Source: Methylotenera_A sp046598525 (GTDB taxonomy: Bacteria > Pseudomonadota > Gammaproteobacteria > Burkholderiales > Methylophilaceae). From it: a stretch of DNA of 64,000 bases. The notes below the pieces were generated by a model. That model saw only the letters and a list, made by a program, of their open reading frames with translations, did not search any database and had not been told where the DNA came from. Shown here in pieces: positions 26,546-35,667 of this stretch. The position numbers were made by a program, and so were the translations under genes. How positions within the stretch are numbered: position 1 is the stretch's first letter; every line of letters starts with the position of its first letter. Where the stretch lies: assembly GCA_046598525.1 (NCBI GenBank), contig JBKJIJ010000012.1, forward strand, positions 1-64,000. Direction: 5' to 3'.

Positions 26546-27334
26546 ATGAGCGATATTTTAAATAAAATTTTAGCCACAAAAATTGTAGAAGTGGCTACCG
26601 CAAAAACCATTGTTAGCCCAGAAGCCATTCAACAATTAGCACGTGCCCAAGCCAAACCGCGCGATTTTATAGGTGCCATTCGCACGAAAATTGCGGCGGG
26701 CAATGCAGCGGTGATTGCCGAAATTAAAAAAGCCAGCCCATCAAAAGGCGTAATTAGGGCTGATTTTAATCCTGCTGAAATTGCTAAAAGCTATGAGCAA
26801 GGCGGCGCAGCGTGTTTGTCAGTACTTACTGACACGGAATATTTTCAGGGCAATACTGAATATTTAAAACAAGCCCGCGCCGCTTGCAATTTGCCTGTGT
26901 TGCGTAAAGATTTCATGATTGATACCTATCAAGTGTATGAAGCGCGCGCCATGGGGGCCGATTGCATATTGCTTATTGTGGCCGCGTTAGATTTAGACCA
27001 TATGCGTGAGCTAGAAAAAGTGGCGCATGATTTGGGCATGGCGGTGTTGGTAGAAGTGCACGATGGCGAAGAGTTAGCATTGGCCTTGCAGTTGGAAACA
27101 CCGCTAGTGGGCATTAATAACCGCAATTTGCGCACCTTTGATGTCACCCTACAAACCACGCTAAATTTGCTGGACAATCTGCCAACGGACCTCATTATTG
27201 TGACCGAATCTGGCATATTTACGGCTGAAGACGTCAAACTAATGCGTGATAATCATGTGCATACATTTTTGGTGGGCGAAGCCTTTATGCGCCAAGCCGA
27301 GCCAGGCGCGGAGTTGGCAAAAGTATTTGCTTAA
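26546..27334 (+). CDS. trpC: Indole-3-glycerol-phosphate synthase
   Basis: Closes the indole ring from CdRP. A TIM barrel with AVIAEIKKASPSKGVIR (catalytic Lys), CLSVLTDTEYFQG, LPVLRKDFMIDTYQVYEARAMGAD, VEVHDGEE, LVGINNRNLRTFDV and VTESGIFTAEDV. Length (262 aa) is normal, and it is not fused to TrpF. It follows trpD with the DUF3465 gene between. trpF, trpB and trpA are not in the window. Confidence 0.96.
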   Translation: MSDILNKILATKIVEVATAKTIVSPEAIQQLARAQAKPRDFIGAIRTKIAAGNAAVIAEIKKASPSKGVIRADFNPAEIAKSYEQGGAACLSVLTDTEYFQGNTEYLKQARAACNLPVLRKDFMIDTYQVYEARAMGADCILLIVAALDLDHMRELEKVAHDLGMAVLVEVHDGEELALALQLETPLVGINNRNLRTFDVTLQTTLNLLDNLPTDLIIVTESGIFTAEDVKLMRDNHVHTFLVGEAFMRQAEPGAELAKVFA

Positions 27335-27453
27335 TATTTATAGCAACAAACAAAACCGATTAAAACATTGTTAAAACCTTAGGCAACAATATAGCTGGTT
27401 TTTCTGTGTACTCGGTGTACTCTGCGGCTAACTAGTTTTTAAAGGATAACAAA

Positions 27454-28446
27454 ATGAGCTACCCCTATTCCCGCCCGCGCCGTATGCGTAAAGATGAATT
27501 TTCGCGTCGTTTAATGCGCGAAAACGTGCTCACTAGCAACGATTTAATCTACCCCGTTTTTGTATTAGAAGGTAAAAATCGCGTTGAAGAGGTGGCTTCA
27601 ATGCCAGGTGTAAAGCGCCAAAGCATTGATGTGCTACTTAAAACAGCGGGCGAATGCGTTGCGCTGGGCATTCCTTTATTAGCACTTTTTCCAGTGGTGG
27701 ATGCAAAATTTAAAAGTTTAGATGCCACCGAAGCCTTTAATAACGATGGCTTGGTGCAACGCGCCGTTAAAGCCTTAAAATCCGCCTATCCACAATTAGG
27801 CATTATGACGGATGTGGCATTAGACCCTTACACCACGCATGGTCAAGATGGCTTGATTGACGACACAGGCTATGTGCTGAATGATGAAACCATAGAAGTG
27901 CTGGTCAAACAAGCCATCTCGCACGCACAAGCGGGCGCCGATATCGTGGCGCCAAGTGACATGATGGATGGCCGCATTGGTCAAATCCGCGAAGCCCTAG
28001 AAAGCACGCATCATATTCACACCAAAATCCTATCCTACTCCGCCAAATATGCATCCGCCTTTTACGGGCCTTTTAGAGATGCTGTGGGTTCTGCGAGTAA
28101 TTTAGGCACTGGCAATAAATACACTTACCAAATGGACCCTGCCAACTCGGATGAAGCGATGACGGAAGTGGCGCTGGATATTTCCGAAGGCGCCGATATG
28201 GTGATGGTAAAACCCGGCATGCCGTATTTGGACATTGTGCGCCGCGTTAAAGACCAATTTGGCGTGCCAACCTTTGCCTACCAAGTCAGCGGCGAATACG
28301 CCATGCTAAAAGCCGCCGCGCAAAATGGCTGGTTAGATGAAAAGGCTTGCGTGATGGAAAGCTTGCTAGCGTTTAAACGCGCAGGTGCAGATGGGATTTT
28401 GACTTATTTTGCGATGGATGTGGCGATATGGTTAAAGTCTAATTGA
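27454..28446 (+). CDS. hemB: Delta-aminolevulinic acid dehydratase (porphobilinogen synthase)
   Basis: Condenses two 5-aminolevulinate molecules into porphobilinogen. The Schiff-base lysines lie in SYSAKYASAFYGPFRDA and MVMVKPGMPYLDIV. The metal-site segment reads MTDVALDPYTTHGQDGL, with Asp instead of the Cys triad of zinc enzymes, so a Mg-dependent type is expected. Length (330 aa) is normal. AAAGGATAAC precedes the ATG. A broken gene begins one base after its stop. Confidence 0.96.
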   Translation: MSYPYSRPRRMRKDEFSRRLMRENVLTSNDLIYPVFVLEGKNRVEEVASMPGVKRQSIDVLLKTAGECVALGIPLLALFPVVDAKFKSLDATEAFNNDGLVQRAVKALKSAYPQLGIMTDVALDPYTTHGQDGLIDDTGYVLNDETIEVLVKQAISHAQAGADIVAPSDMMDGRIGQIREALESTHHIHTKILSYSAKYASAFYGPFRDAVGSASNLGTGNKYTYQMDPANSDEAMTEVALDISEGADMVMVKPGMPYLDIVRRVKDQFGVPTFAYQVSGEYAMLKAAAQNGWLDEKACVMESLLAFKRAGADGILTYFAMDVAIWLKSN

Positions 28447-28447
28447 G

Positions 28448-29068
28448 ATGGCTACACACACATTTGCATCTCTTGATTTGCCAGAAGCAAAACGCCTTGC
28501 AGACCTTACTGGTATAAAACATGATTTAGAAAGTGCTAAAGAGCTTGCAACTAGATTTGCAAATCAGATGGAGAATGAGAAGTGGGACTCTACTTTGCTG
28601 GATGCCTTGTCAGTTGCAGTGCTGGTAAGGTATAGCCGAGCTTTTGCTACAGGGGTAAGAGAACGTTTAGATAGCGATAAATTTTCAATACTTTCCAATG
28701 AGCAAAATACCAAGCATGAACGTCTACGATATTGGCGCGACAAACACGTTGCGCACTAAGTAAATGCTTTTGAAGAAAGTCAGCCTGTAGCGAGGTTTTG
28801 TCTAGAAAGGCTAAGCGAAGAAGGTGTATATGGAATAGAGTGTAATCATGGACGAGTCATTTCATTAAGCTTATCAGAAAGTAATTCAATTATAGAGCTC
28901 TCAGATATATTCCTTAAGTATGTTGAATCTGAGATTGAGGTTGAAAAGAGAAAATTACTGCCCTTAGCGAGAGCTATTCCATTAGAAAATTTATTGATGC
29001 CAGAGCGACAAAGAGCAATGTTGGTATCTGGTGAGCCAATAGATAAACCGCGCAAGAAAGTTTATTAG
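28448..29068 (+). pseudogene. Unknown gene interrupted by one in-frame stop (HEPN-like?)
   Basis: From the ATG at 28448 the frame runs 103 codons to TAA at 28757-28759. It then continues in the same frame for another 102 codons to TAG at 29066-29068. The downstream half has ordinary protein character (FCLERLSEEGVYGIECNHGR, then a C-terminal KPRKKVY) and no further stops. One base change would restore a 206-aa protein. The stop directly follows RDKHVAH, which fits the Rx4-6H pattern of HEPN nucleases. That assignment is weak and I recognise no family. Readthrough or a sequencing error cannot be excluded. Confidence 0.7.
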
Positions 29069-29330
29069 TTTAAAAATTATTTTTTCGCCTCTAGGCGAGT
29101 TTCTTTCTTTTTCTTAGTCAAAAGAAAGAAACCAAAGAAAAAGCTACCCCGCTTCCGCTTGTTTCCTTCGGTCTTAGCGCCGCATCTGCGTGGTGACTGC
29201 GGAACTCGGATTTTCAATCCTAAAACAGTCCTCACCACTATCCATCTGCCGCTCAAGCCGAAGGCGCGGCAAAGGGGATTTAATGTCAAAAGCAAAACCA
29301 TGCGAATACCACTGTAATTGTTAAACCAGA
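29069..29330. other. Non-coding stretch with low-complexity dyads
   Basis: After the broken gene lie CGCCTCTAGGCG (29087-29098), then TTTCTTTCTTTTTCTTAG facing AAAGAAAGAAACCAAAG. This is a purine/pyrimidine fold-back of the type often found repeated between proteobacterial genes. The rest, to about 29330, has no convincing gene. The open frames here look repeat-derived. Confidence 0.45.
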
Positions 29331-29344
29331 AAATCTCTCAAATT

Positions 29345-29433
29345 CCGTCATTCTGAGCAAAGCGAAGAATCCAGCAGTTAGCCATGCAGCAAAAACCTAA
29401 AAACTAGATTCTTCGCTTTGCTCAGAATGACGG
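29345..29433. repeat. Dispersed palindrome, family A, copy 3
   Basis: Left arm CCGTCATTCTGAGCAAAGCG..AATCCAG and right arm CTAGATTCTTCGCTTTGCTC..GACGG. It lies 66 bases upstream of the GIY-YIG gene. Confidence 0.88.
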
Positions 29434-29498
29434 GGGTGATGTTTTTGGTGTTAATGGATTTATACTTGCTAGCATCATGATAAGTCTGCTAATTTCTT

Positions 29499-29801
29499 AT
29501 GCTTAAACAACTAGCCGTTTATATGTTAGCCAGCAAATATAACGGCACTTTATACATTGGTGTTACCAGCAATCTGCCGCAACGCGTTTATCAACATCGC
29601 GAAGGTTTGGTTGAGGGTTTCAGTAAAAAGTATGATGTGAAAACGCTGGTTTATTTTGAACTGTTTGAAGATATGCCAAACGCGATTGCTAGAGAAAAAG
29701 CGTTGAAAGGTATTACCAAAGCAAAGAAAATTGCTTTAATTGAAGCTGCAAATCCTAACTGGGAAGACTTAGTGGTGAAATTAGAATTACTTAAATCTTA
29801 A
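29499..29801 (+). CDS. GIY-YIG nuclease domain protein
   Basis: A stand-alone GIY-YIG domain (100 aa) of the UvrC-N/YhbQ-like superfamily. The motif elements are YMLASKYNGTLYIGVTSNL (Y...YIG), then catalytic-type RVYQHREG, then YFELFEDMPNAIAREKALK with the conserved metal-binding Glu. It has no DNA-binding domain. The stop codon is two bases from a half copy of the family A palindrome, and a full copy lies just upstream. The gene therefore sits between repeat arms. Confidence 0.85.
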   Translation: MLKQLAVYMLASKYNGTLYIGVTSNLPQRVYQHREGLVEGFSKKYDVKTLVYFELFEDMPNAIAREKALKGITKAKKIALIEAANPNWEDLVVKLELLKS

Positions 29802-29803
29802 AA

Positions 29804-29834
29804 GCTGGATTCTTCGCTACTCTCAGAATGACGG
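29804..29834. repeat. Half copy of the family A palindrome
   Basis: Only the right arm is present (GCTGGATTCTTCGCTAC..CAGAATGACGG), immediately after the GIY-YIG stop codon. No left arm is visible within the gene. Confidence 0.8.
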
Positions 29835-29885
29835 TTAAGAATTTGAATATATGCAAATAGATAGTGCTAGCAAAAAGCACCTTAC

Positions 29886-30509
29886 TTAAGCGTTTAATAG
29901 CGCCTGCAAATCAATTACATCCGCACGCTCTGCATTACCCCCATCACTGGTTCTTTTAGTGGCAATGCGTAAATCGTCCACATCAAATACGCTTAATTTT
30001 TGCACGCCTAGCTCAGTTTCTAAGGTAAAAACAGGCACGGTTTTGCGTACTTTATCTTTTTTATCTTTGCTGGGTTTGTCTGATAATCGATACGACTTTT
30101 CGCTGCTTTCAAACGGAATTTGCATATTTAGCAAAAACATTTCCACTTCTTTGGCGCTATCGGCAAATAGGTGAATATTAGTTTGCGCGAATTTTCCAGC
30201 GGTGCCGTCTAACACGCTGCCGGTTAAATGCGGATTAAAGCGCTCAAATAGCTGCATGGTAATCAGCGCCGCTTTGCGTAATTTTTCAAGCTCTAAAGGC
30301 TGTTCATCGGCGTTATAAATCTCATGATACAGCCTGATTTCTTCTTCAATTTCGGCATTGGTGGGCAGCACGCTGGCCTCACTTACGCGTAGCTGTTTAC
30401 CTGCTTTTTTCTTGGCATAAGCAAAGTCATTAATGCCGTCTTCCGCCATCATTCGTGCGGCCTGCTGGGCAATCATCTGCCGAATATGATCTTGATTTTC
30501 GCGTGCCAT
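29886..30509 (-). CDS. Conserved hypothetical protein (possibly nucleotidyltransferase-like)
   Basis: A soluble protein of 207 aa starting MARENQDHIRQMIAQQAARMMAE, a helical N-terminus rich in Gln and Ala. The central part HLTGSVLDGTAGKFAQTNIHLFADSAKEVEMFLLNMQIP (two halves here) has the shape of a nucleotidyltransferase-type alpha/beta core: G-S then separated acidic residues. A charged KPSKDKKDKVRK linker follows, then a beta-rich end. Catalysis is not proven. It begins 12 bases after mrcA on the same strand, so it is probably cotranscribed. Confidence 0.65.
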   Translation of the reverse strand: MARENQDHIRQMIAQQAARMMAEDGINDFAYAKKKAGKQLRVSEASVLPTNAEIEEEIRLYHEIYNADEQPLELEKLRKAALITMQLFERFNPHLTGSVLDGTAGKFAQTNIHLFADSAKEVEMFLLNMQIPFESSEKSYRLSDKPSKDKKDKVRKTVPVFTLETELGVQKLSVFDVDDLRIATKRTSDGGNAERADVIDLQALLNA

Positions 30510-30521
30510 TTGGCCAGTCTA

Positions 30522-33041
30522 TTAATTAGCAGATGGGTTTAACACTCTGGCGGCTGCATCGGTGCCACTTTGCGCTGGTTTGCTAGCGGCTGGATTATTA
30601 GTAGCTGCGCCAGGCGCTTCCCTAGGCTTGGTCGCCACAGGCTCATTTTGCGCATCATCTGGCAAACTAGGCGGCTGCGGTTGCAATGGATTATTTGTAA
30701 TGCTTTCTTGAAACTCCTCATCAATTGGGTCTAACATTGGCGGCAAATAAGCTTCAGCAGTTGGTGGCGGATTTTCATGGTAAAAATATTCGTAAATTCC
30801 GTCATCATCCTCACCAACAAGCTTGCCACTGTATGGATTAATTTTCACCGCCATGACGCCATCAGGCACGTTGACTGGCACATCTGGCATGCCTTTTAAG
30901 GCGGTTGCCATATAGGTAATCCAAATAGGCAAAGCGGCTTTTCCACCCGTTTCATCACGTCCAAGCGTGCGTGGTTGGTCAAAGCCAATCCAAGCAATAG
31001 CCACTTGACGCGGGTTATAGCCGGCAAACCATGCATCTACCTGATTATTGGTGGTGCCAGTTTTGCCTGCTAAATCTTGCCGGCCTAGTTGTTTTGCGCG
31101 CGTTGCCGTGCCTTTTTGCACCACATCATGCATCATCGATGTCATTAAGAAAGCATTGCGGCTATCAATCACTCTTGGCGCATCTTGTTGCGCGCGCGGA
31201 TAGCGTATTTCCTCAATGATATTGCCTTTGCTATCGGTAATTTTGCTAATTAAATGCGGCTTAATGCGGAACCCACCATTAGCAAAAACGGCGTAGCCAC
31301 TGGCCATTCCCCAAGGTGTTGCCGCGCCTGCGCCTAATGCCATCGTCAGATACGCAGGGTGATCTTTGCGCGAAAAACCAAACTTAGTGATGTAATCTTG
31401 CGCGTAACGTGGGCCAATTTTTTCGATAATACGAATTGACACCATATTTTTAGATTTGGTTAAGGCCGCACGCATACGCATTGGGCCGCTATATTGGCCA
31501 TCGTAATTTTTAGGCGACCAAGCATCGTTGCCGCCAACCTCTTCCGCTGTTTTGGTAAAAGGCGCATCGTTGATAATAGAGGCTGGCGTAAAACCTTTTT
31601 CTAACGCGGCAGAATAAATAAATGGCTTGAAGCTAGAACCTGGCTGACGCCAAGCTTGTGTGGCGTGATTAAATTTGTTTTTGTTAAAATCAAAGCCACC
31701 CACCAAAGCGGTTATAGCGCCATTTGCCGGGTCTAGCGCCACCAAAGCGGCCTCTACTTGCGGCAATTGCACAATATGCCACATGCCTTGGCTTTTAATA
31801 ATGCGCACCACAGAGCCCACTTTAATCTTATGATTTTTAACCACTTTATCGGCCAAGTTTTTTTGCAATAAACTTAAACCGGCACCGCTAATATCAATCG
31901 ATTCACCGCTTTTACTGAATACTTTAACCAATTTGGCCGAAACCTCAGTCACCACGGCCGGCACAAAGCCGTTGTACTCTTCACTATCTTCAAGCTCCGC
32001 TTGCAAGGCTTTAGGTAAATCATCCGATTGCATGGCATTTAAATGAATGGTTTTTTCGGGCTTTTGGTAACCTTGCCTGCGCTGATATTCTAAAATACCT
32101 TGCAACACGGCACTATTGGCCGCCTCTTGATTCGGCTTTTTAATGGTGGTGTATACCTTCAAGCCGCTGCTATAAATATCATCTTGATAGCGCTCATACA
32201 AACTTTGGCGCACTATTTCGGCCACATAATCGGCCGCTAAATCACGTGCTTGTTTGGATGTTTTGTATTTTAACTTTTGAGCCATCGCGGTTTTAAATTT
32301 AGCTTCATCAATAAAGCCAAAACGATGCATATCGCGCAACACTTCATGCTGCCTAGCAGATGCGCGATCAGGATGAATAAAGGGATTGTAGCCTGATGGC
32401 GCTTTTGGCAAACCAGCCAATAAGGCCGATTCTGCTAAGGTTAATTTAGCCAACGGTTTACCAAAATAAACCTGTGAAGCCGCCGCAAAGCCATAAGAGC
32501 GCTGACCCAAATAAATTTGATTTAAATACAGCTCTAAAATTTTATCTTTGCTTAACGTGCGTTCAATTTTTAAGGCTAATAACGCCTCTTTTACTTTAGT
32601 CACCATGGTGCGTTTTTTACCGGGGGTGGTAAAAAAGTTTTTGGCCACTTGCATAGTTATGGTGCTGGCGCCCTCATGGCTTTTGCCAGTGACATTGTTT
32701 TTAATGGCGCGCAAAATGCCTTTGGTATCGACTCCGCCATGCTTATAAAAACGACGGTCTTCAATCGCTAATACCGCATCAATTAAATTTTTGGGCACTT
32801 TATCAATGCTGACAAAAGCACGGCGCTCTTCGCCAAACTCGCTAATTAAAAAACCATCAGCCGAATAAACGCGTAACGGTAATTTAGGCTTGTAATCGGT
32901 CAGCGCTTCTAATGAAGGCAATGTAGGGTAAATTAGAGTAACCGCCAGCGCCGCCATGGCTGTTAGCGTTAAACTGCCCACAAGTATAAATAAAATTAAA
33001 AAGTGCCACCATTTTTTTGGAGCCATATGCATTAAAACCAT
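30522..33041 (-). CDS. mrcA: Penicillin-binding protein 1A (bifunctional)
   Basis: Class A PBP making and cross-linking peptidoglycan. A membrane anchor covers about residues 14-40. The GT51 domain has EDRRFYKHGGVDTKGI and GASTITMQVAKNFF, then EIYLNQIYLGQRSYGFA-like text. An OB-like insert comes before the transpeptidase, which has the active serine in QPGSSFKPFIYS, an SKN-type motif in TKSKNMVSIRI, and KTGTTNNQVDAWFAG. The C-terminal tail is Pro/Ala/Asn-rich. The ATG at 33041 is the first in frame; those at 33032 and 33026 are equally possible. It is divergent from pilM. Confidence 0.95.
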   Translation of the reverse strand: MVLMHMAPKKWWHFLILFILVGSLTLTAMAALAVTLIYPTLPSLEALTDYKPKLPLRVYSADGFLISEFGEERRAFVSIDKVPKNLIDAVLAIEDRRFYKHGGVDTKGILRAIKNNVTGKSHEGASTITMQVAKNFFTTPGKKRTMVTKVKEALLALKIERTLSKDKILELYLNQIYLGQRSYGFAAASQVYFGKPLAKLTLAESALLAGLPKAPSGYNPFIHPDRASARQHEVLRDMHRFGFIDEAKFKTAMAQKLKYKTSKQARDLAADYVAEIVRQSLYERYQDDIYSSGLKVYTTIKKPNQEAANSAVLQGILEYQRRQGYQKPEKTIHLNAMQSDDLPKALQAELEDSEEYNGFVPAVVTEVSAKLVKVFSKSGESIDISGAGLSLLQKNLADKVVKNHKIKVGSVVRIIKSQGMWHIVQLPQVEAALVALDPANGAITALVGGFDFNKNKFNHATQAWRQPGSSFKPFIYSAALEKGFTPASIINDAPFTKTAEEVGGNDAWSPKNYDGQYSGPMRMRAALTKSKNMVSIRIIEKIGPRYAQDYITKFGFSRKDHPAYLTMALGAGAATPWGMASGYAVFANGGFRIKPHLISKITDSKGNIIEEIRYPRAQQDAPRVIDSRNAFLMTSMMHDVVQKGTATRAKQLGRQDLAGKTGTTNNQVDAWFAGYNPRQVAIAWIGFDQPRTLGRDETGGKAALPIWITYMATALKGMPDVPVNVPDGVMAVKINPYSGKLVGEDDDGIYEYFYHENPPPTAEAYLPPMLDPIDEEFQESITNNPLQPQPPSLPDDAQNEPVATKPREAPGAATNNPAASKPAQSGTDAAARVLNPSAN

Positions 33042-33289
33042 CAAAATATTGTAATGAATGAGACATGATTATTTAAATCACAAGCCATAGTATATAAGTT
33101 AAATAAACATTAACCAAAACTGAGTTGATATTTTGCATGGAACCTGCATTTTTGGAATGTAAAATAAACTTAAGCGATTGCAAAAAATAGTGAATTGTTA
33201 GCCATAATAAGCACTTATCACCAGCTGTGTTAAAAATGGTACAGCTGTTGTAATTGTGCACATAGAATAAACATTAAATTAAAATTTAC

Positions 33290-33318
33290 TTTACAGGGCG
33301 TAAACTTGTTGCTAGGAT
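33290..33318 (+). promoter_or_regulatory. Candidate sigma-70 promoter of the pil operon
   Basis: TTTACA (33290-33295), a 17-base spacer and TAGGAT (33313-33318) form a good promoter about 57 bases before the pilM TTG start. The remaining divergent spacer (33045-33289) is AT-rich, with two CAGCTG dyads (33222 and 33242) and no gene. Confidence 0.5.
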
Positions 33319-33375
33319 TTAATGTAAATTATCACTATTGTGCGTAACCCATGAATATAGAAAGAGAATTTTAAT

Positions 33376-34446
33376 TTGAAATTCGATTTTTTTAACGACA
33401 GTACACCTCCACTCATCGGTGTGGACATCAGTACTTCGGCTGTCAAAATGGTTGAGCTTTCGTCTACGGGCAAAGGCTCTTATCGCCTTGAAGCCTACTC
33501 AATTGCGACGATTCCTAAAGATGCTATTTTAGATGGCAATATTGCGGCGCTAGAGCAAGTTTCTGATGCGGTTAAGCTAGCATGGAAATTACTCGGCACA
33601 CGCGAAAAACGCACCGCACTTGCGCTACCATCTGCAGCGGTTATTACCAAAAAAGTGATGATGTCATCTGAACTGCGTGAAGAAGACATGGAAGTGCAAG
33701 TAGAAGCTGAAGCCAATCAGTACATTCCTTTCCCGCTAGAAGAAGTAAATATTGATTTTCAAGTGATTGGCCCAGCAACCAACAGCCCAGATGAAGTAGA
33801 AGTGCTAATCGCTGCGGCCAGAAAAGAAAAGATTGAAGACCGCGTTGCCGCAGCAGAAGATGCTGGCTTAAAAGTGGTTGTGATGGATGTTGATACCTAC
33901 GCCACAGAGGCGGCTTACAGCCTTGTTGCCAATCAAATACCGAATAAAGGTAAAGATCAAACGGTAATGATTGTGGATATTGGCGCGGTGATGATGCACA
34001 TTAATGTATTGCACGACAATAAATCGATTTACGTGCGCGAGCAAGCTTTTGGCGGCACACAACTCACACAAGAAATTCAACGCCGTTTTGGCTTATCGGC
34101 CGAAGAAGCCGAAATTGCAAAACGCAAAGGTGGCCTGCCAGAAAGTTACGAAAATGAAGTGATGCAGCCATTTATGCAATCTCTTTCAACAGAAGTAGCG
34201 CGCGCCTTACAGTTTTTTACCAGCTCAACGCAATATAACCGCATTGACCACATTGTATTAGCAGGCGGCTGTGCGGCCATTCCAGCAATTGATGTATTGG
34301 TTCAAGACCGCACGCAAGTCAACACTATTATTGCTAATCCTTTTCAATCCATGTCGCTTGCCACTAAAGTTAAACAGCAGCAAGCCTCACTAGACGCGCC
34401 AGCATTACTGATTGCATGCGGTTTAGCAATGCGGGGGATCGATTAA
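33376..34446 (+). CDS. pilM: Type IV pilus assembly protein PilM
   Basis: Actin-like cytoplasmic ATP-binding protein that anchors the PilN-PilO-PilP alignment complex. The phosphate loop IGVDISTSAVKMVELS begins at about residue 14. The second nucleotide site is MIVDIGAVMMHINVL, and the adenosine motif is IVLAGGCAAIPAID. Length (356 aa) is normal. The start is TTG; no in-frame ATG precedes the conserved N-terminus. It is the first gene of pilMNOPQ, which continues into aroK-aroB. The pilin genes are outside the window. Confidence 0.95.
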   Translation: MKFDFFNDSTPPLIGVDISTSAVKMVELSSTGKGSYRLEAYSIATIPKDAILDGNIAALEQVSDAVKLAWKLLGTREKRTALALPSAAVITKKVMMSSELREEDMEVQVEAEANQYIPFPLEEVNIDFQVIGPATNSPDEVEVLIAAARKEKIEDRVAAAEDAGLKVVVMDVDTYATEAAYSLVANQIPNKGKDQTVMIVDIGAVMMHINVLHDNKSIYVREQAFGGTQLTQEIQRRFGLSAEEAEIAKRKGGLPESYENEVMQPFMQSLSTEVARALQFFTSSTQYNRIDHIVLAGGCAAIPAIDVLVQDRTQVNTIIANPFQSMSLATKVKQQQASLDAPALLIACGLAMRGID

Positions 34447-34447
34447 A

Positions 34448-35029
34448 ATGATGCGCATTAACTTATTACCGCATCGCCAAATTAAGCGCGCCGAGCGGCA
34501 ACGTCAATTTGGTTTAATGGCCCTAATGGCTGCCATAGCGGCAGCTGCCGTTGTGTTTACCGGCTGGACATATTTAGGCGCTAAAAAAGACTCTCAAGTT
34601 GAGCGCAATGGCAGGCTAGAGCTAGCCATTAATAATTTAGACAAAGAAATTGCCGCCATTAAAGATTTAAAAGACCAAATCAACAATGTGCTTGAGCGCA
34701 AACAAATTGTTGAGAATCTACAAACTAACCGTAGCCAATCGGTAGTGATTTTAGATGAGCTATCAAGACAACTGCCTGAAGGCCTTTATTTAAAAAGCAT
34801 TAAACAGCAAGGCAATTTAATTACCTTAGAAGGCGTAGCAGATACCAATGCACGCGTGGCCACTTTAGTGCGCAATTTAAGTGTTTCAAATTGGATGGAA
34901 TCGCCAAATTTAATTGAGATTAAATCGATTATTGTGAACGGCGTTAAGCAAAATGACTTTACGCTGAATGTCTCTTTAAAAGTCCAAAAGGCGGAAGAAG
35001 CGCCTGATAATAAAATCAAAGGGACATAA
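34448..35029 (+). CDS. pilN: Type IV pilus inner-membrane protein PilN
   Basis: A bitopic protein whose cytoplasmic tip MMRINLLPHRQIKRAERQRQF binds the PilM groove. One membrane helix spans about residues 24-45. A coiled coil (about 55-95) and a ferredoxin-like periplasmic domain follow, with LPEGLYLKSIKQQGNLITLEG typical of Fimbrial PilN. Length (193 aa) is normal. It begins one base after the pilM stop. Confidence 0.93.
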   Translation: MMRINLLPHRQIKRAERQRQFGLMALMAAIAAAAVVFTGWTYLGAKKDSQVERNGRLELAINNLDKEIAAIKDLKDQINNVLERKQIVENLQTNRSQSVVILDELSRQLPEGLYLKSIKQQGNLITLEGVADTNARVATLVRNLSVSNWMESPNLIEIKSIIVNGVKQNDFTLNVSLKVQKAEEAPDNKIKGT

Positions 35030-35034
35030 TTCAT

Positions 35035-35667
35035 ATGAAATTAGATGATTTTAATAATATTGATTTTAAAAATGCCGGCAGCCTGCCAATGCCAGTTAAA
35101 TTGGTTTTGCTAGGTTTTATGTTTTTAATATTGATTGGATTAGGCTACTGGTTCTTATGGAGCCCGCAAATTGATGAATTTGATCAAGCCCAAGCCAAAG
35201 AGCAAGAATTGCGTCAGGTTTTTTTAACCAAAAAAGGCCAAGCGGTAAAAATTGAAGCCTACAAACAACAAATGATTGATATTGAAAAAACATTTGGTGC
35301 GCTGCTTAAACAATTACCCGATAAATCACAGATGGATGGCTTATTAACCGACATCAACCAAGCTGGATTAGGTCGCGGATTAGAATTTGATTTATTTAAG
35401 CCAGGCCAAGAAACCATTGCCGACTTTTACGCCGAAATGCCAATTCAAATTAAAATTAAAGGCAGCTACCACGACGTTGGTGCGTTTGCGACTGACATTT
35501 CTAGATTATCTAGAATTGTGACACTTAACGATATGGCCATTGCACCTTTAACCAAGGATACTAAAGATGGTCCATTGACATTAGAAGCGGTAGCAAAAAC
35601 CTACCGCTACTTAGATTCTTCAGAAATCGCCGCTAAAAAAGCGTCTGAAAAGAAGGACGTTAAATAA
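35035..35667 (+). CDS. pilO: Type IV pilus inner-membrane protein PilO
   Basis: Heterodimer partner of PilN. The short cytoplasmic N-terminus MKLDDFNNIDFKNAGSLP is followed by one membrane helix (about 22-43). A coiled coil comes next (QAKEQELRQVFLTKKGQAVKIEAYKQQ, here in one family block), then a ferredoxin-like domain with LLKQLPDKSQMDGLLTDI. Length (210 aa) is normal. The stop is adjacent to the pilP ATG. Confidence 0.92.
   Translation: MKLDDFNNIDFKNAGSLPMPVKLVLLGFMFLILIGLGYWFLWSPQIDEFDQAQAKEQELRQVFLTKKGQAVKIEAYKQQMIDIEKTFGALLKQLPDKSQMDGLLTDINQAGLGRGLEFDLFKPGQETIADFYAEMPIQIKIKGSYHDVGAFATDISRLSRIVTLNDMAIAPLTKDTKDGPLTLEAVAKTYRYLDSSEIAAKKASEKKDVK

Noticed and set aside
27335..27453. Terminator or leader between trpC and hemB
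   Set aside because: ATTGTT/AACAAT arms are short with no T-run; the CTGTGTACTCGGTGTACTC text is a short direct repeat with no clear meaning.
28846..29055. 69-codon minus-strand open frame
   Set aside because: It is antisense to the second half of the broken gene, which reads more convincingly on the plus strand.
29077..29301. 74-codon minus-strand open frame
   Set aside because: It lies in the low-complexity fold-back region; its Lys/Arg/Phe runs come from the repeat.
33073..33261. 62-codon minus-strand open frame in the mrcA-pilM spacer
   Set aside because: AT-rich, no ribosome site, no recognisable domain; the spacer has a good plus-strand promoter instead.
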